Assembly (NCBI GenBank): GCA_037130365.1
Contig: JBAXTE010000027.1
Location: 1 to 55,341 of the forward strand
Direction of reading: 5' to 3'
Origin: JBAXTE01 sp037130365
GTDB lineage: Bacteria; Bacteroidota; Bacteroidia; Bacteroidales; WCHB1-69
Length of the DNA: 55,341 nt
A program made the translations under genes and the position numbers. The notes beneath the pieces are model-generated. The model was not told the DNA's origin and did not search any database. It saw nothing but the letters and a program-made list of their open reading frames with translations. Numbering within the stretch: the first letter of the stretch is position 1; each line of letters begins with the position of its first letter. Positions 42,472 to 51,075 of the stretch are shown here, in pieces.

Positions 42472-43155
42472 TTATTGAACAGTATAATTTTGAGTAGTTG
42501 TTGTAGTTTGAGTTGTGCCACCAGCAACAGGAGTTGCATCTAATTTATAAGTAGCAGTTAAAATGTTATATAATGAACCTGCTTTAGCATAAGTTCCTGA
42601 GATGTTATATAATCTGCAGTTATATTGAACTCCGCCACCATCTTGAAGAACTAATGTTTTTTCAGCACCAGTAAAACCAGTTGAAGTTACAGTTACATCA
42701 ACACTAGCATTTGTTCCGTAATTACCAAAACCATTAAAAACAAGTTTGTTATATCCAGTAGATGAAACAGCTACAGCTTGAGTATATCCACTTGTGGTAG
42801 CATCTTCATAATGTTCAACAACTGCATAACTTTTTGCTAATAAATCTGATTTAACTTTTACTGTACGAGTAGCAGTTCCTTCGTTACCAGCTTTGTCAAT
42901 TGCTTTGTAAGTAATTGTGTATTCACCAACTTTGTCTACATCAACGGTACCAGTTGCAGTTGGAGTAATTGATCCATCAATATCGTCAGTAGCTGTAGCA
43001 CCTGGATCTACCCATACTGTACCTAAATCAATAGTAGTTGTTCCACTGCCAGTTACAGATACTACTGGATTGCTTGTGTCATCTTTTTTACAGCTAGTAA
43101 AAGTTACAGCTAATACTACTGCTAATGCAGTCATTGATAATGCGATTTTTTTCAT
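42472..43155 (-). CDS. Lipoprotein with immunoglobulin-like (DUF5011-type) domain
   Basis: 227 residues. The signal peptide ends in the lipobox FTSC followed by KKDD. Residues ~35-100 are an Ig-like domain of the DUF5011/HYR kind (DLGTVWVDPGATATDDIDGS, then VGEYTITYKAIDKAGNEGTA). The rest (~105-227) is a beta-rich region with GYNKLVFNGFGNYGTN and ends in a Thr/Gln-rich tail. It is an outer-membrane or surface lipoprotein with an adhesive or structural function. It has its own terminator. 43156-43757 upstream is AT-rich and holds nothing else I recognise. Confidence 0.8.
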   Translation of the reverse strand: MKKIALSMTALAVVLAVTFTSCKKDDTSNPVVSVTGSGTTTIDLGTVWVDPGATATDDIDGSITPTATGTVDVDKVGEYTITYKAIDKAGNEGTATRTVKVKSDLLAKSYAVVEHYEDATTSGYTQAVAVSSTGYNKLVFNGFGNYGTNASVDVTVTSTGFTGAEKTLVLQDGGGVQYNCRLYNISGTYAKAGSLYNILTATYKLDATPVAGGTTQTTTTTQNYTVQ

Positions 43156-43757
43156 TTTGTTTGATTTTAGTTATACAATTTTTTTCTTAATTTAATTTTA
43201 CATTGCAAATATACATAAAAAATTATAATCTAGTTTAACTTAGAAAAAAAATATATCAGTTATTTTTGTACGATGCAAATGTTACTTTCTTTACAATAAA
43301 TACAGTCACACATAAACCTTTGATTTTGATATATTAAAAAATGAAGATTAATATGTCTTAAATAATAGTATATCAATGATATATCTAATAATTGTTAGAT
43401 TGAAAAATGTTATTGGCAATTTGTGTATTTAAAAAAATCAATTTATTATTCGAATAGAAATTCAATGCAATTTTTTTATAGCACTTTATAATCTGCTATC
43501 TGATTTTTAAAGTTGTGTTTGAAATGCTTTGCTCGGAATTTTTTCAATAAAATCAATCAAATTATTTCTTTTCCAATAAATAATTATGTATAAAACTATG
43601 AATTTTACTTAATTTATTAGACGATTATAAGGTTGGGGCTTAGGTTTTTTAGTACTCATACATTACATTTTGTTTATAATATCCAGAGTAATTTGAAAAA
43701 ATTCATCAACAACAAAAAAAAAAATTATAAAAATGATTTTTGTAAAATAAAATGTAT
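43156..43757. other. AT-rich intergenic region without recognisable genes
   Basis: About 600 nt between divergent lipoprotein genes. Very AT-rich, with poly-A and poly-T runs. Open frames lack coding character. It probably holds both promoters and untranslated leaders. Confidence 0.6.
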
Positions 43758-43765
43758 TAATTTTG
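43758..43765 (+). promoter_or_regulatory. -7 element TAATTTTG upstream of repeat-containing lipoprotein
   Basis: TAATTTTG lies 32 nt before ATG 43798. A TTTG at 43739-43742 is closer than the usual -33 spacing. Confidence 0.45.
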
Positions 43766-43797
43766 CAGTGTTAATAAACCAAAAAAAATCAAAAAAA

Positions 43798-44145
43798 ATG
43801 AAAAAAGTATTTGCATTATTATTAGTTGCTGGTATGTTCGCAGTTGTATCATGTGGACCTAGCGCTGAACAAAAAGCTAAAGCTGAACAAGCAACAAAAG
43901 ATTCAATTGCTAAAATTGAAACAGCAAAAGCTGATTCAATTGCTACTGCTGCAAAAGCTGTTCAAGATTCAATTAACTTAGTTGCAGAAACTGCAAAAGC
44001 TGATTCAATCAAAGCTGCTGAAGAAAAAGGCGCTAAAGGAGCAAAAGGTGCTAAAACTGTTGTTAAAAAAGAAACTAAAAAAGAAACAGTTGGAACTAAA
44101 GTTGACGCTGCTGTAGGCACTGCAAAAAAATTGAAAAAAGGCTAA
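43798..44145 (+). CDS. Small lysine/alanine-rich lipoprotein with ADSI repeats
   Basis: 115 residues from ATG 43798. The lipobox VVSC is followed by GPSAEQKAKAEQA. Four spaced repeats of KDSIA/ADSIA/QDSIN/ADSIK form an alpha-helical, probably coiled-coil region (~residues 25-80). A basic tail rich in Lys follows (KGAKGAKGAKTVVKKETKKE). Its size and composition recall small structural lipoproteins that bind peptidoglycan or nucleic acid, but I cannot name a family. The codon choice suggests strong expression. A terminator follows directly. Confidence 0.78.
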   Translation: MKKVFALLLVAGMFAVVSCGPSAEQKAKAEQATKDSIAKIETAKADSIATAAKAVQDSINLVAETAKADSIKAAEEKGAKGAKGAKTVVKKETKKETVGTKVDAAVGTAKKLKKG

Positions 44146-44159
44146 TCCTTTTCATTCAA

Positions 44160-44199
44160 AAAATAAAAGAGGCTTCCAAAAGAAGCCTCTTTTATTTTG
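44160..44199. terminator. Bidirectional terminator
   Basis: AAATAAAAGAGGCTTC pairs with GAAGCCTCTTTTATTT around a CAAAA loop. It serves the lipoprotein gene and possibly the convergent BamA/TamA-like gene. Confidence 0.92.
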
Positions 44200-44239
44200 T
44201 AATTATCCCACTAAATTTTTTGTGAAATATTGTTGATTA

Positions 44240-45949
44240 TTAAAACCTTGCAACAATTCCAAAGTGAATTTTTCCATACTTAAATTGAATTGGATTATTA
44301 AATTCCTTGCCTAAAGCATACGTAATATTGAAAATCCCGGCAGGAGTGTCGAAACTCAAACCCGCTCCAAACCCATTGGGCGTATCATGAATAAAATTTC
44401 GAGACGATCGTTGCTCATAATATGCACCATTCCAAAAGATGTACAAATATGTTCTGCGGTCAATAAACCAGCGCAACTCCGTATTTGCGATAGTTGCAAA
44501 AGTAGCGTAAATAGATTCTTCGTTAAATCCGCGCAATGTATTTAATCCACCAAATCGATACATCTCATTTTCATAAACTTTATTTCCAGATATAAAATGT
44601 GTTTTATTAGAGATATTAAAAACAAGTTTTTTAATTATTGGAAAATATGCTTCAATGTTTATAGTTGATTTTGCTTGAACCTCTGTCTCGGGGATTTCTT
44701 GGTACCAAGTTTCAGGAACCTTTGCATTTTTCACAATCTTTCTATTGCCGATATTTACGTCTAGGTCTAATTTTATTCCTCTAGTTGGCATAAAAACATC
44801 ATCTAACGTAGATAAATATGATGATACCCCATACCGCTGAACTTTGTAATCAATGTTTGATTCTAAACTGCCTGCGGAGGTTATTGCAACAGTGGATAAT
44901 AACGAAGAAGTGGTCTGTTCGTAATATGCTTTAATGTAATTCATCCCCGAAAAATAATAATTGCCTCCAATATTTACGGTGGTGGTGAGTGTGGTTGTAT
45001 CTTTCTTTAATAATTTAAATCTCAATTCAGCCCCGTATGGAGTCCCTAATAAATATGGGGTGGTGATATTTGTGAGTAAATCTTGTGATAATGGATTTGG
45101 CCGACGCCAATATATCTCCATTTGCTCTGCATAATTTAAGGTGTTTTTTAAGTTTAATTTCAACTCTCCAGTAATCAAGGTCTTGTTGTCGATTCCTCCA
45201 CTAGGCAAAAATCCAATAATGCCATCAAATTGGCTGCTGTTTTGTTTATTTAAATATAGAATTAATCTTGTTTGTTTGCCAATAAAAGCGATTTCTGGAT
45301 TTTTTATTGCCCTTACAAATGAAAGCGCGGTGAGTCGTTTTGTAATAGATTGAATTTCTGATTCGTTATATTTTTTGCCTTTTTTTATACCCAAATATGT
45401 CCTCATAAACCGATTGTTGATTCTAGAACTTCCTTTTATGTCAAGGCTGTCATAAAAAATCTCTGGTCCTGAATTTATCAATAAACTTATTGAAATAGTA
45501 CTGTCAGAATTGATTTTTGGTTTTGTTTCAATCTTCGCAAATGGCCTCCCATTGTTTTCATAGTATGAAATTATTTTATTTATAGCTTTGGTTAGTGAAT
45601 TATAATTCAAAACTTTATTTTCTAAATATAAATAATGAGATTTTTGAATAGATACAATTGAATCAATGAATTGTACCTTGTCAATTTTAATATTAATTTT
45701 TTCACCAAGAAATATTGTTGAAAGTGTTTTTGTAGTGTCATTTTCAACTTTCAAACCATAGTATCCTTGGTTTTTATAGTCTGAAATTAATGAATTTAGT
45801 TTCTCTTGTTGTTGAATTCGATTCTTGAAAAGCAAAGAGTCATGAATACTGCTGCTGTGATTAATTTGTATTGCAAATTGTGCTATTAACTGATTGGAAA
45901 TCAGGAGTAAAATTGTGAGAATTGAAAACAGTTTAACTGTAATTTTCAT
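44240..45949 (-). CDS. Omp85-family outer-membrane protein (BamA/TamA-like)
   Basis: 569 residues from ATG 45949 (MKITVKLFSILTILLLISNQ, then LIAQ). The N-terminal half has POTRA-like segments (IKIDKVQFIDSIVSI, INKIISYYENNGRPFA, YDSLDIKGSSRIN). The C-terminal ~330 residues form a 16-stranded Omp85 barrel with GGLNTLRGFNEESI, close to the RGF/Y loop motif, and a terminal aromatic strand GKIHFGIVARF. It is shorter than BamA (~800) and nearer to TamA or a phylum-specific variant; it may insert or translocate proteins. The uracil-DNA glycosylase stop overlaps its ATG by 4 nt (ATGA), so translation is likely coupled. Confidence 0.85.
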   Translation of the reverse strand: MKITVKLFSILTILLLISNQLIAQFAIQINHSSSIHDSLLFKNRIQQQEKLNSLISDYKNQGYYGLKVENDTTKTLSTIFLGEKINIKIDKVQFIDSIVSIQKSHYLYLENKVLNYNSLTKAINKIISYYENNGRPFAKIETKPKINSDSTISISLLINSGPEIFYDSLDIKGSSRINNRFMRTYLGIKKGKKYNESEIQSITKRLTALSFVRAIKNPEIAFIGKQTRLILYLNKQNSSQFDGIIGFLPSGGIDNKTLITGELKLNLKNTLNYAEQMEIYWRRPNPLSQDLLTNITTPYLLGTPYGAELRFKLLKKDTTTLTTTVNIGGNYYFSGMNYIKAYYEQTTSSLLSTVAITSAGSLESNIDYKVQRYGVSSYLSTLDDVFMPTRGIKLDLDVNIGNRKIVKNAKVPETWYQEIPETEVQAKSTINIEAYFPIIKKLVFNISNKTHFISGNKVYENEMYRFGGLNTLRGFNEESIYATFATIANTELRWFIDRRTYLYIFWNGAYYEQRSSRNFIHDTPNGFGAGLSFDTPAGIFNITYALGKEFNNPIQFKYGKIHFGIVARF

Positions 45950-46617
45950 AATTGCCAATCAATAGGTTTTTTATCTAACGACAAAAGATACTGATTTGTT
46001 TTAGAGAAATGTCCACAGCCGATAAATCCACGATGCGCAGAAAGGGGAGAAGGGTGTACCGTTTTCAAAACAAGGTGCTTAGATGAATCTATTAATTTCG
46101 CTTTTGCTTGCGCATAATTTCCCCACAACATAAAAACAACACCCGCACTTTTGCTAGATATTTTTTGAATTACTGCATCTGTAAACTCTTCCCATCCTTT
46201 TCCTTGATGCGAGCCTGCTTCATTTGCTCTAACAGTGAGTGTCGCGTTTAGCAATAAGACTCCTTGACGAGCCCACTTTTCCAAATTTCCTGTTGATGGA
46301 ATTGAATACCCAAAATCTCTGCTGATTTCTTTAAAAATATTAACTAGGGAAGGAGGTGGTTTAACTCCATTTGGCACCGAAAAACAAAGTCCATGCGCCT
46401 GATTTGGTCCATGATATGGGTCTTGACCTAAAATTACGACTTTCACTTCGCTAAATGGAGCAAATTCAAATGCGTTAAAAATCATATTTGATGGTGGATA
46501 TATCGTGTGTTCGGATCTTTCTTTAACTAAAAAATCTTTGAGCTTATGAAACGAAGCCTCTTGAAATATTTCAATTAATTCGCTTTTCCACTGCTCTTCA
46601 ATTTTTGGGTTTATCAT
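45946..46617 (-). CDS. ung: Uracil-DNA glycosylase, family 1
   Basis: ATG 46617 (MINPKIEEQWKSEL) is preferred; the frame is open 21 codons further but without homology. 223 residues, the normal UNG size. Catalytic motifs: LGQDPYHGPNQAHGL with water-activating Asp, and HPSPLSAHRGF with His, plus LLNATLTVR and VFMLWGNYAQ. It removes uracil from DNA to start base-excision repair. It overlaps the Omp85 gene by 4 nt, an odd partner for an outer-membrane protein but conserved operons of this kind can be accidental. Confidence 0.97.
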   Translation of the reverse strand: MINPKIEEQWKSELIEIFQEASFHKLKDFLVKERSEHTIYPPSNMIFNAFEFAPFSEVKVVILGQDPYHGPNQAHGLCFSVPNGVKPPPSLVNIFKEISRDFGYSIPSTGNLEKWARQGVLLLNATLTVRANEAGSHQGKGWEEFTDAVIQKISSKSAGVVFMLWGNYAQAKAKLIDSSKHLVLKTVHPSPLSAHRGFIGCGHFSKTNQYLLSLDKKPIDWQL

Positions 46618-46822
46618 AGTTTTTGATGTTAACAAAGCGCTGTTCGTATTTATTTGTGTAATATTTGAAAATATCTTCAAAAATAATGCAATTTTGCTTA
46701 TATTTGCATTTGAACTGATTAAAATGTTCTTTGCAGATAAATAATTCGTGATTATTTTGATATTATCAAAAAATGAAGAATTAAATGCAGACTATTATAA
46801 ATACAATTTAAAGAATATTCAG

Positions 46823-46966
46823 ATGAAAAAAAGAATTATTGTTGTTGCATCTATTATTATAATGACAGTTGTTGTGTTTTCTTCATGCAAAACTCACGAG
46901 AGATGTGCTGCCTACGGAAACTATTCAAAAGCTCAACCAGTTAAGACTATTAAAATAGCTTCTTAG
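46823..46966 (+). CDS. Very small lipoprotein (47 aa)
   Basis: ATG 46823 gives MKKRIIVVASIIIMTVVVFS with the lipobox FSSC, then 26 mature residues (KTHERCAAYGNYSKAQPVKT). The longer upstream frame looks non-coding. It has one further Cys and no recognisable domain. Similar tiny lipoproteins are common in Bacteroidota. The next secreted protein starts 44 nt downstream. Confidence 0.65.
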   Translation: MKKRIIVVASIIIMTVVVFSSCKTHERCAAYGNYSKAQPVKTIKIAS

Positions 46967-47010
46967 ATAATAATTTTCTTCGTTTTTTTAATTTTCCCTA
47001 ATCATTTTTT

Positions 47011-47769
47011 ATGTTATATAAAAGATTTTTTGGCCTTTTATTATTTGTCCTTTTAGCAATTTCGCAAGTTTTTGGACAAGAGGTTGGAGATGACTATGGA
47101 AAAACAATGCTTCGCAAAGAATGGAATGGCTTTGGAATGATTCATTCAAATGGATGGGGATTTGGCTACAGAAAGGGCTTGCAGAAAACAATTCTTCGAA
47201 AATATTTTTATGAATTTGAGTTTAATCATGTAAACCATGATAAAGAAATTAGTGGAAGAAACCCATATTTCTCCAATGCAAAATCATACTCTTACGGTAA
47301 ACTCAATCGATTAAATGTGTTGCGTGCTGGAGTAGGAGTTCAACATGTTCTTAATTTAAAACCATATTGGGGTGGCACTGAAGTTCGCTATTTTTATTAT
47401 GGAGGATTTTCTTTAGGAATAACTTCACCAGTCTATTTGTATATTTTTAAAGTTGATACTACTTACTTTCAACCTATTATTAACGTAGAAAAATACAATC
47501 CAGATAAACATGATATTGATAATATTTATGGAGGTGGACCTTTAGGTAAAGGTTGGTTTGAGCTTACTCCACATCCAGGAGCGTATTTAAAAACAGGATT
47601 AAGCTTTGAGTTTGGAAGTGATGAACGTAAAGTGAGAAGTCTCGATTTAGGAGCAATTATTGATGTTTATCCTTATGCAGTGGAATTGATGGCATACAAT
47701 CCAAAGCAATATTATTTCTTTTCGTTTTATTTAAGCCTCCACTTTGGGGCAAGAACAGATTATTATTAG
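47011..47769 (+). CDS. Predicted outer-membrane beta-barrel protein, unknown
   Basis: 252 residues with a signal peptide (LLLFVLLAISQVFGQ). Alternating aromatic strands (YFYEFEFNHV, RLNVLRAGVGVQHVL, VRYFYYGGFSLGI, LKTGLSFEFG) and an ending YYFFSFYLSLHFGARTD suggest a small barrel of 8-10 strands. I recognise no enzyme motif or named family. It may form an operon with the flanking small membrane genes. Confidence 0.7.
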   Translation: MLYKRFFGLLLFVLLAISQVFGQEVGDDYGKTMLRKEWNGFGMIHSNGWGFGYRKGLQKTILRKYFYEFEFNHVNHDKEISGRNPYFSNAKSYSYGKLNRLNVLRAGVGVQHVLNLKPYWGGTEVRYFYYGGFSLGITSPVYLYIFKVDTTYFQPIINVEKYNPDKHDIDNIYGGGPLGKGWFELTPHPGAYLKTGLSFEFGSDERKVRSLDLGAIIDVYPYAVELMAYNPKQYYFFSFYLSLHFGARTDYY

Positions 47770-47808
47770 AAGATTGAAATTATTATTTAAAAACACCATA
47801 CCTCCAAA

Positions 47809-48138
47809 ATGATTAATTATAACATTAGTTCAATTATTCCAATTATTGTAGTCATAATTATAATGAGTAAAATTAGACGCTTGATTACAATATTCCGAAT
47901 TACTGGAACCACATCTATTCAAAATGCAAAATCATTAGATGATTTAAAAATTAATTCTACCTTAATCTTTAGAGGACTTCTTAAACGAGAAGTTGTTCTG
48001 ACTGTTGGGAATGGTAAGTGTTATTTGAGTGAAGAAAACTTAAATAAGTTTAATAAAAAAAGGCAGAAAATTATATTAGTGATTCTTGTAGCTGTTATAT
48101 TGGTCTTGCTTTTCAGTAATATTTATCTAAGTTCATAA
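47809..48138 (+). CDS. Small membrane protein, unknown
   Basis: 109 residues. A transmembrane helix at each end (SSIIPIIVVIIIMSK and IILVILVAVILVLLFSNIYL) brackets a ~65-residue charged loop (SLDDLKINSTLIFRGLLKRE). I know no family. It begins 39 nt after the barrel gene and the upstream frame looks coding, but the start is not certain. Confidence 0.55.
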   Translation: MINYNISSIIPIIVVIIIMSKIRRLITIFRITGTTSIQNAKSLDDLKINSTLIFRGLLKREVVLTVGNGKCYLSEENLNKFNKKRQKIILVILVAVILVLLFSNIYLSS

Positions 48139-48225
48139 TTAGTCCCTGCAAGAAAACTCACTATTTCCCAGTATTTGTTAGAAAATGCCAGATGTTAGGC
48201 GTTTTTACAGCATTTAAAACCTAGG

Positions 48226-48243
48226 TTCCGATAGCTATCGGAA
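48226..48243. repeat. TTCCGATAGCTATCGGAA palindrome
   Basis: An 18-bp perfect palindrome. It resembles the CCCGATAATTATCGGG palindrome of repeat copies A and B in form and may be a dispersed Bacteroidota element. 48244-48350 also has CCCGCC...GGCGGG. Confidence 0.6.
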
Positions 48244-48350
48244 TTGCATTGGTAAATGACTGTTTTCAATGGAAAAATAACCCTGCCCGCCGCAATAAGT
48301 TGGTTGCATCTGCAGGCGGGGAAGCAGATGGGGTTTTCTGGCAAACACTA

Positions 48351-48393
48351 ATAAAAAAAAGCCATCCTTACAGACAGCTTTTTCTAAAATACA
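48351..48393 (-). terminator. Intrinsic terminator of the aminotransferase gene
   Basis: On the minus strand AAAAAGCTGTC-TGTAAG-GATGGCTTTTTTT forms a GU-containing stem followed by T. It lies just after the stop at 48403. Confidence 0.7.
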
Positions 48394-48402
48394 TTTCAGA
48401 AA

Positions 48403-49602
48403 TTATTTTGTTCTACCAGGATAAACCTTTATAGCTTCATCCAAGCATTTCATTGCTGCTTTTAAGTTGTTTACGTTTAAGCAATAACTAATTCTGATTT
48501 CGTTTTTGCCACGACCTTTAGTTGCATAAAACCCAGTTGCAGGAGCTACCATAACAGTTTCTCCATTAAGGTTAAATTCTTCGAGAATCCATTGGCAGAA
48601 TTTGTCAGCATCATCAATTGGTAAACGAGCCATCGCATAAAAAGCACCACCAGGATTTGGACAGAAGCATCCTTCCATATTATTAATTGCATCAACAACT
48701 ACATTACGGCGAGCAACATATTCGTTTAACACTTCATCAAAATAGTTTTGTGGTGTGTCGATTGCTGCTTCTGATAATATTTGGCCAAAAGTTGGAGGAC
48801 TTAATCGTGCTTGCGCAAACTTCATCGTGGTGTTATAAAGCTCAACGTTCTTTGTGATAAATGTTCCAATACGAGCTCCACAAGCACTATAACGTTTAGA
48901 AACAGAATCTAATAATACCACATTTTGTAAAATGTCGGTGAGTTGCATTGCAGAGAAATGCTCGTTGCCATCATAACAAAATTCCCGATAAACTTCATCG
49001 GATAACAAGAATAAATCATGTTTTTTTATGATTTTGCTAAGCGTTACAAGCTCTTCTTTTGAATATAAGTATCCAGTAGGATTGTTTGGGTTGCAAATTA
49101 AAATTGCTTTAGTTTTTGGAGTAATTAGTTTCTCAAATTCATCAATTGGAGGTAAAGCAAATCCATTTTCAATAGAAGAAGAAATTGGTTTTACAATAAC
49201 TCCTGCTTCCATTGCAAAGCCGTTATAATTTGCGTAAAATGGTTCTGGGATTATTACTTCATCGCCTGGATCAAGACAGCACATAAAAGCAAACAAGATG
49301 CCTTCAGATCCACCATTTGTGACGATTATTTCGTTCTCGGTTATGTTGATTTGAAAGCGTTTGTAATACTCAACTAGCTTTTTTCGATATGATAAAATAC
49401 CAGCAGAGTGACTGTATTCAACAACTTTGATATCAGTGTTTTTCATAACATTCATAGCTCCTTCTGGAGTGGCAATATCTGGCTGACCAATATTTAGGTG
49501 GTAAACTTTTATTCCCCTTTTTTTTGCATCATCTGAAAAAGGAACCAACTTTCGGATAGGTGAAGCTGGCATGTTTTGTCCTTTAAGCGAAATCTTTGGC
49601 AT
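48403..49602 (-). CDS. Pyridoxal-phosphate aminotransferase, class I
   Basis: 399 residues, fold-type I. Motifs: HLNIGQPDIATPEGA, YANYNGFAMEAG, CNPNNPTGYLY, LLSDEVYREFCYDG and the PLP-Lys in DSVSKRYSACGARIGTF. The C-terminal Arg that binds the substrate carboxylate is in NEIRISYCLN. Substrate (aspartate, alanine, aromatic) cannot be read from this. It is a single gene with a terminator after it. Another hairpin upstream isolates it from the DUF1573 gene. Confidence 0.9.
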   Translation of the reverse strand: MPKISLKGQNMPASPIRKLVPFSDDAKKRGIKVYHLNIGQPDIATPEGAMNVMKNTDIKVVEYSHSAGILSYRKKLVEYYKRFQINITENEIIVTNGGSEGILFAFMCCLDPGDEVIIPEPFYANYNGFAMEAGVIVKPISSSIENGFALPPIDEFEKLITPKTKAILICNPNNPTGYLYSKEELVTLSKIIKKHDLFLLSDEVYREFCYDGNEHFSAMQLTDILQNVVLLDSVSKRYSACGARIGTFITKNVELYNTTMKFAQARLSPPTFGQILSEAAIDTPQNYFDEVLNEYVARRNVVVDAINNMEGCFCPNPGGAFYAMARLPIDDADKFCQWILEEFNLNGETVMVAPATGFYATKGRGKNEIRISYCLNVNNLKAAMKCLDEAIKVYPGRTK

Positions 49603-49633
49603 AATATTATTTGGTTTTGATTGTTTTTCAAAA

Positions 49634-49662
49634 AAAATGTCCTGTCAAACGACAGGACAAAA
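49634..49662 (-). terminator. Intrinsic terminator of the DUF1573 gene
   Basis: TGTCCTGTC-AAAC-GACAGGACA with a T-run on the minus strand, 40 nt after the stop at 49703. Confidence 0.9.
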
Positions 49663-49702
49663 TTCTTAAAAAAAAATGGTTTTTTTACTAAAAAAATATT
49701 TT

Positions 49703-50209
49703 TTATTGATTTGTTACTGGACTTTTTGGTTTTTCAGGAACAGCTTCAACTGGTTTTGCTAAAATATTACCCTTGATTGAAAGTGTAACACGATCTTCTG
49801 TAGCATTTGATAAAACAGTAATTGTTTTGCTGATAGTTCCAACACGATTGCTATCGTATTTGATTTTGATTGTAGAAGATTTGCCAGGCAAAATGGGTTC
49901 TTTTGGCCAACTTGGGACTGTACAACCACAAGAAGAAATTACATTTGATAACACTAATGGCTCTTTACCTGTGTTTTTGAATTTAAATTCGCATTCGCCA
50001 TTGTCCCCTTGGTTGATTGTGCCATAATCATGAACAAGCTTTTCAAATTTAATTATTGGCGCCTTATTGCTTTTTTGAGCTTGTGGAGTTGCCGTTGTGG
50101 CTGCTGGAGTGACTGTTGGTGTTACAGCAGGTGTAGTTTTTTGTTGTGCATTTACAGTAACCGCCATTGATAACATTGCAAAAACTGCAATAGAAGTAAT
50201 TGTTTTCAT
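49703..50209 (-). CDS. Periplasmic DUF1573 protein
   Basis: 168 residues. The signal peptide (ITSIAVFAMLSMAVTVNAQQ) is followed by a Pro/Thr/Ala linker to ~50, then a DUF1573 domain (HDYGTINQGDNGECEFKFKN, TGKEPLVLSNVISSCGCTVP, TIKIKYDSNRVGT). The paired Cys in SSCGCTVP is typical of the family. It has an Ig-like fold and is common and sometimes abundant in Bacteroidota envelopes, with no known activity. Confidence 0.93.
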   Translation of the reverse strand: MKTITSIAVFAMLSMAVTVNAQQKTTPAVTPTVTPAATTATPQAQKSNKAPIIKFEKLVHDYGTINQGDNGECEFKFKNTGKEPLVLSNVISSCGCTVPSWPKEPILPGKSSTIKIKYDSNRVGTISKTITVLSNATEDRVTLSIKGNILAKPVEAVPEKPKSPVTNQ

Positions 50210-50513
50210 TTGTTGATTAGGTTTTAGTTTATTTGTTATTACAAAATTAATCTATTTTTTTTCACAAACACTATTTGATAAAAAAAAATCATCGAAGTGG
50301 GTTAAAAATCGTGCCAAATAATGTTAAATTTCTATTTGTCAGCAGAATTAAAGGCTTAAAACAATCTAATTTCCGATAATCAAAATGATTTTTATTGAAA
50401 ATATTAGTTGATTGTTCCTCGCAATTAAATTTCCTATTTTCCGATATAATTAGCTTTGAGATATCAAATTTGAGTAATTTTGATGATGTTTTTGAAAAAA
50501 AAGTTGAAATAGA
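50210..50513. other. Intergenic region between DUF1573 and rpmG
   Basis: AT-rich, about 300 nt, between divergent genes. No coding frame, RNA fold or repeat is apparent. Confidence 0.6.
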
Positions 50514-50544
50514 TTTGATATTGTAAAATAAAATTGTAAATTTG
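50514..50544 (+). promoter_or_regulatory. Near-consensus Bacteroidota promoter of rpmG
   Basis: TTTG (50514-50517), exactly 19 bp, then TAAATTTG (50537-50544). It is the best TTTG-N19-TAnnTTTG match in the window. Transcription should start about 7 nt further on and read through rpmG and the DUF4295 gene. Confidence 0.9.
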
Positions 50545-50586
50545 CACTCCCGAAAAATGGTACAACGATAAATAAATCATAGAACA

Positions 50587-50775
50587 ATGGCAAAAAAAAG
50601 CAAAGAAGCACGTCAGCAAATTATCTTGGAATGCACGGAACAAAAAACTTCAGGAGTTCCTGGTATGTCGCGTTACATTAGTACCAAAAACAAAAAAAAC
50701 ACACCAGAACGTTTGGAATTGAAAAAATTCAATCCATTTTTACGTAAAGTTACGGTACACAAAGAAATTAAGTAA
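50587..50775 (+). CDS. rpmG: 50S ribosomal protein L33 (cysteine-free form)
   Basis: 62 residues. LECTEQKTSGVPGMSRYIST, KNKKNTPERLELKKFNPFLR and KVTVHKEIK match L33 throughout. The CxxC pairs of the zinc-binding form are absent (NPF in place of CPxC, and one isolated Cys near the N-terminus). So it is the C-minus form that does not need zinc. It leads a short operon with the DUF4295 gene. Confidence 0.95.
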   Translation: MAKKSKEARQQIILECTEQKTSGVPGMSRYISTKNKKNTPERLELKKFNPFLRKVTVHKEIK

Positions 50776-50802
50776 AGTTATCACGTTTAACGGAATAAAA
50801 TT

Positions 50803-50958
50803 ATGGCAAAGAAAGTAATTGCATCCCTGAAAAAATCAACAGGAAAAGATTTTGCAAAAGTAATCAAAACAGAACGCTCACCAAAAACTGGTGCTTATGT
50901 TTTTAAAGAAACTATTGTAGCTACAGATTTAATTGAAGAGTTTTTAGCGCAGAAATAA
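50803..50958 (+). CDS. DUF4295 protein (small, ribosome-locus associated)
   Basis: 51 residues (MAKKVIASLKKSTGKDFAKV, then IKTERSPKTGAYVFKE, then TIVATDLIEEFLAQK), the full size of DUF4295. The family is basic, limited to Bacteroidota and almost always placed between rpmG and ftsY, as here, which suggests a ribosomal accessory role. Confidence 0.9.
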   Translation: MAKKVIASLKKSTGKDFAKVIKTERSPKTGAYVFKETIVATDLIEEFLAQK

Positions 50959-50978
50959 TAATTTCTACTACACTATAG

Positions 50979-51012
50979 AAAACGAAGTCGAGAGAATTGG
51001 CTTCGTTTTTTT
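50979..51012 (+). terminator. Intrinsic terminator after the DUF4295 gene
   Basis: AAAACGAAG (50979-50987) pairs with CTTCGTTTT (51001-51009), followed by T-rich DNA. Confidence 0.85.
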
Positions 51013-51044
51013 GTTTATTAACGTTATATCATCATTCTTTTTTG

Positions 51045-51052
51045 TAATTTTG
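51045..51052 (+). promoter_or_regulatory. -7 element TAATTTTG of ftsY
   Basis: TAATTTTG lies 23 nt before ATG 51076, after the terminator, so ftsY has its own promoter. Confidence 0.5.
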
Positions 51053-51075
51053 TCTAAACATAAACAATATAAAAC

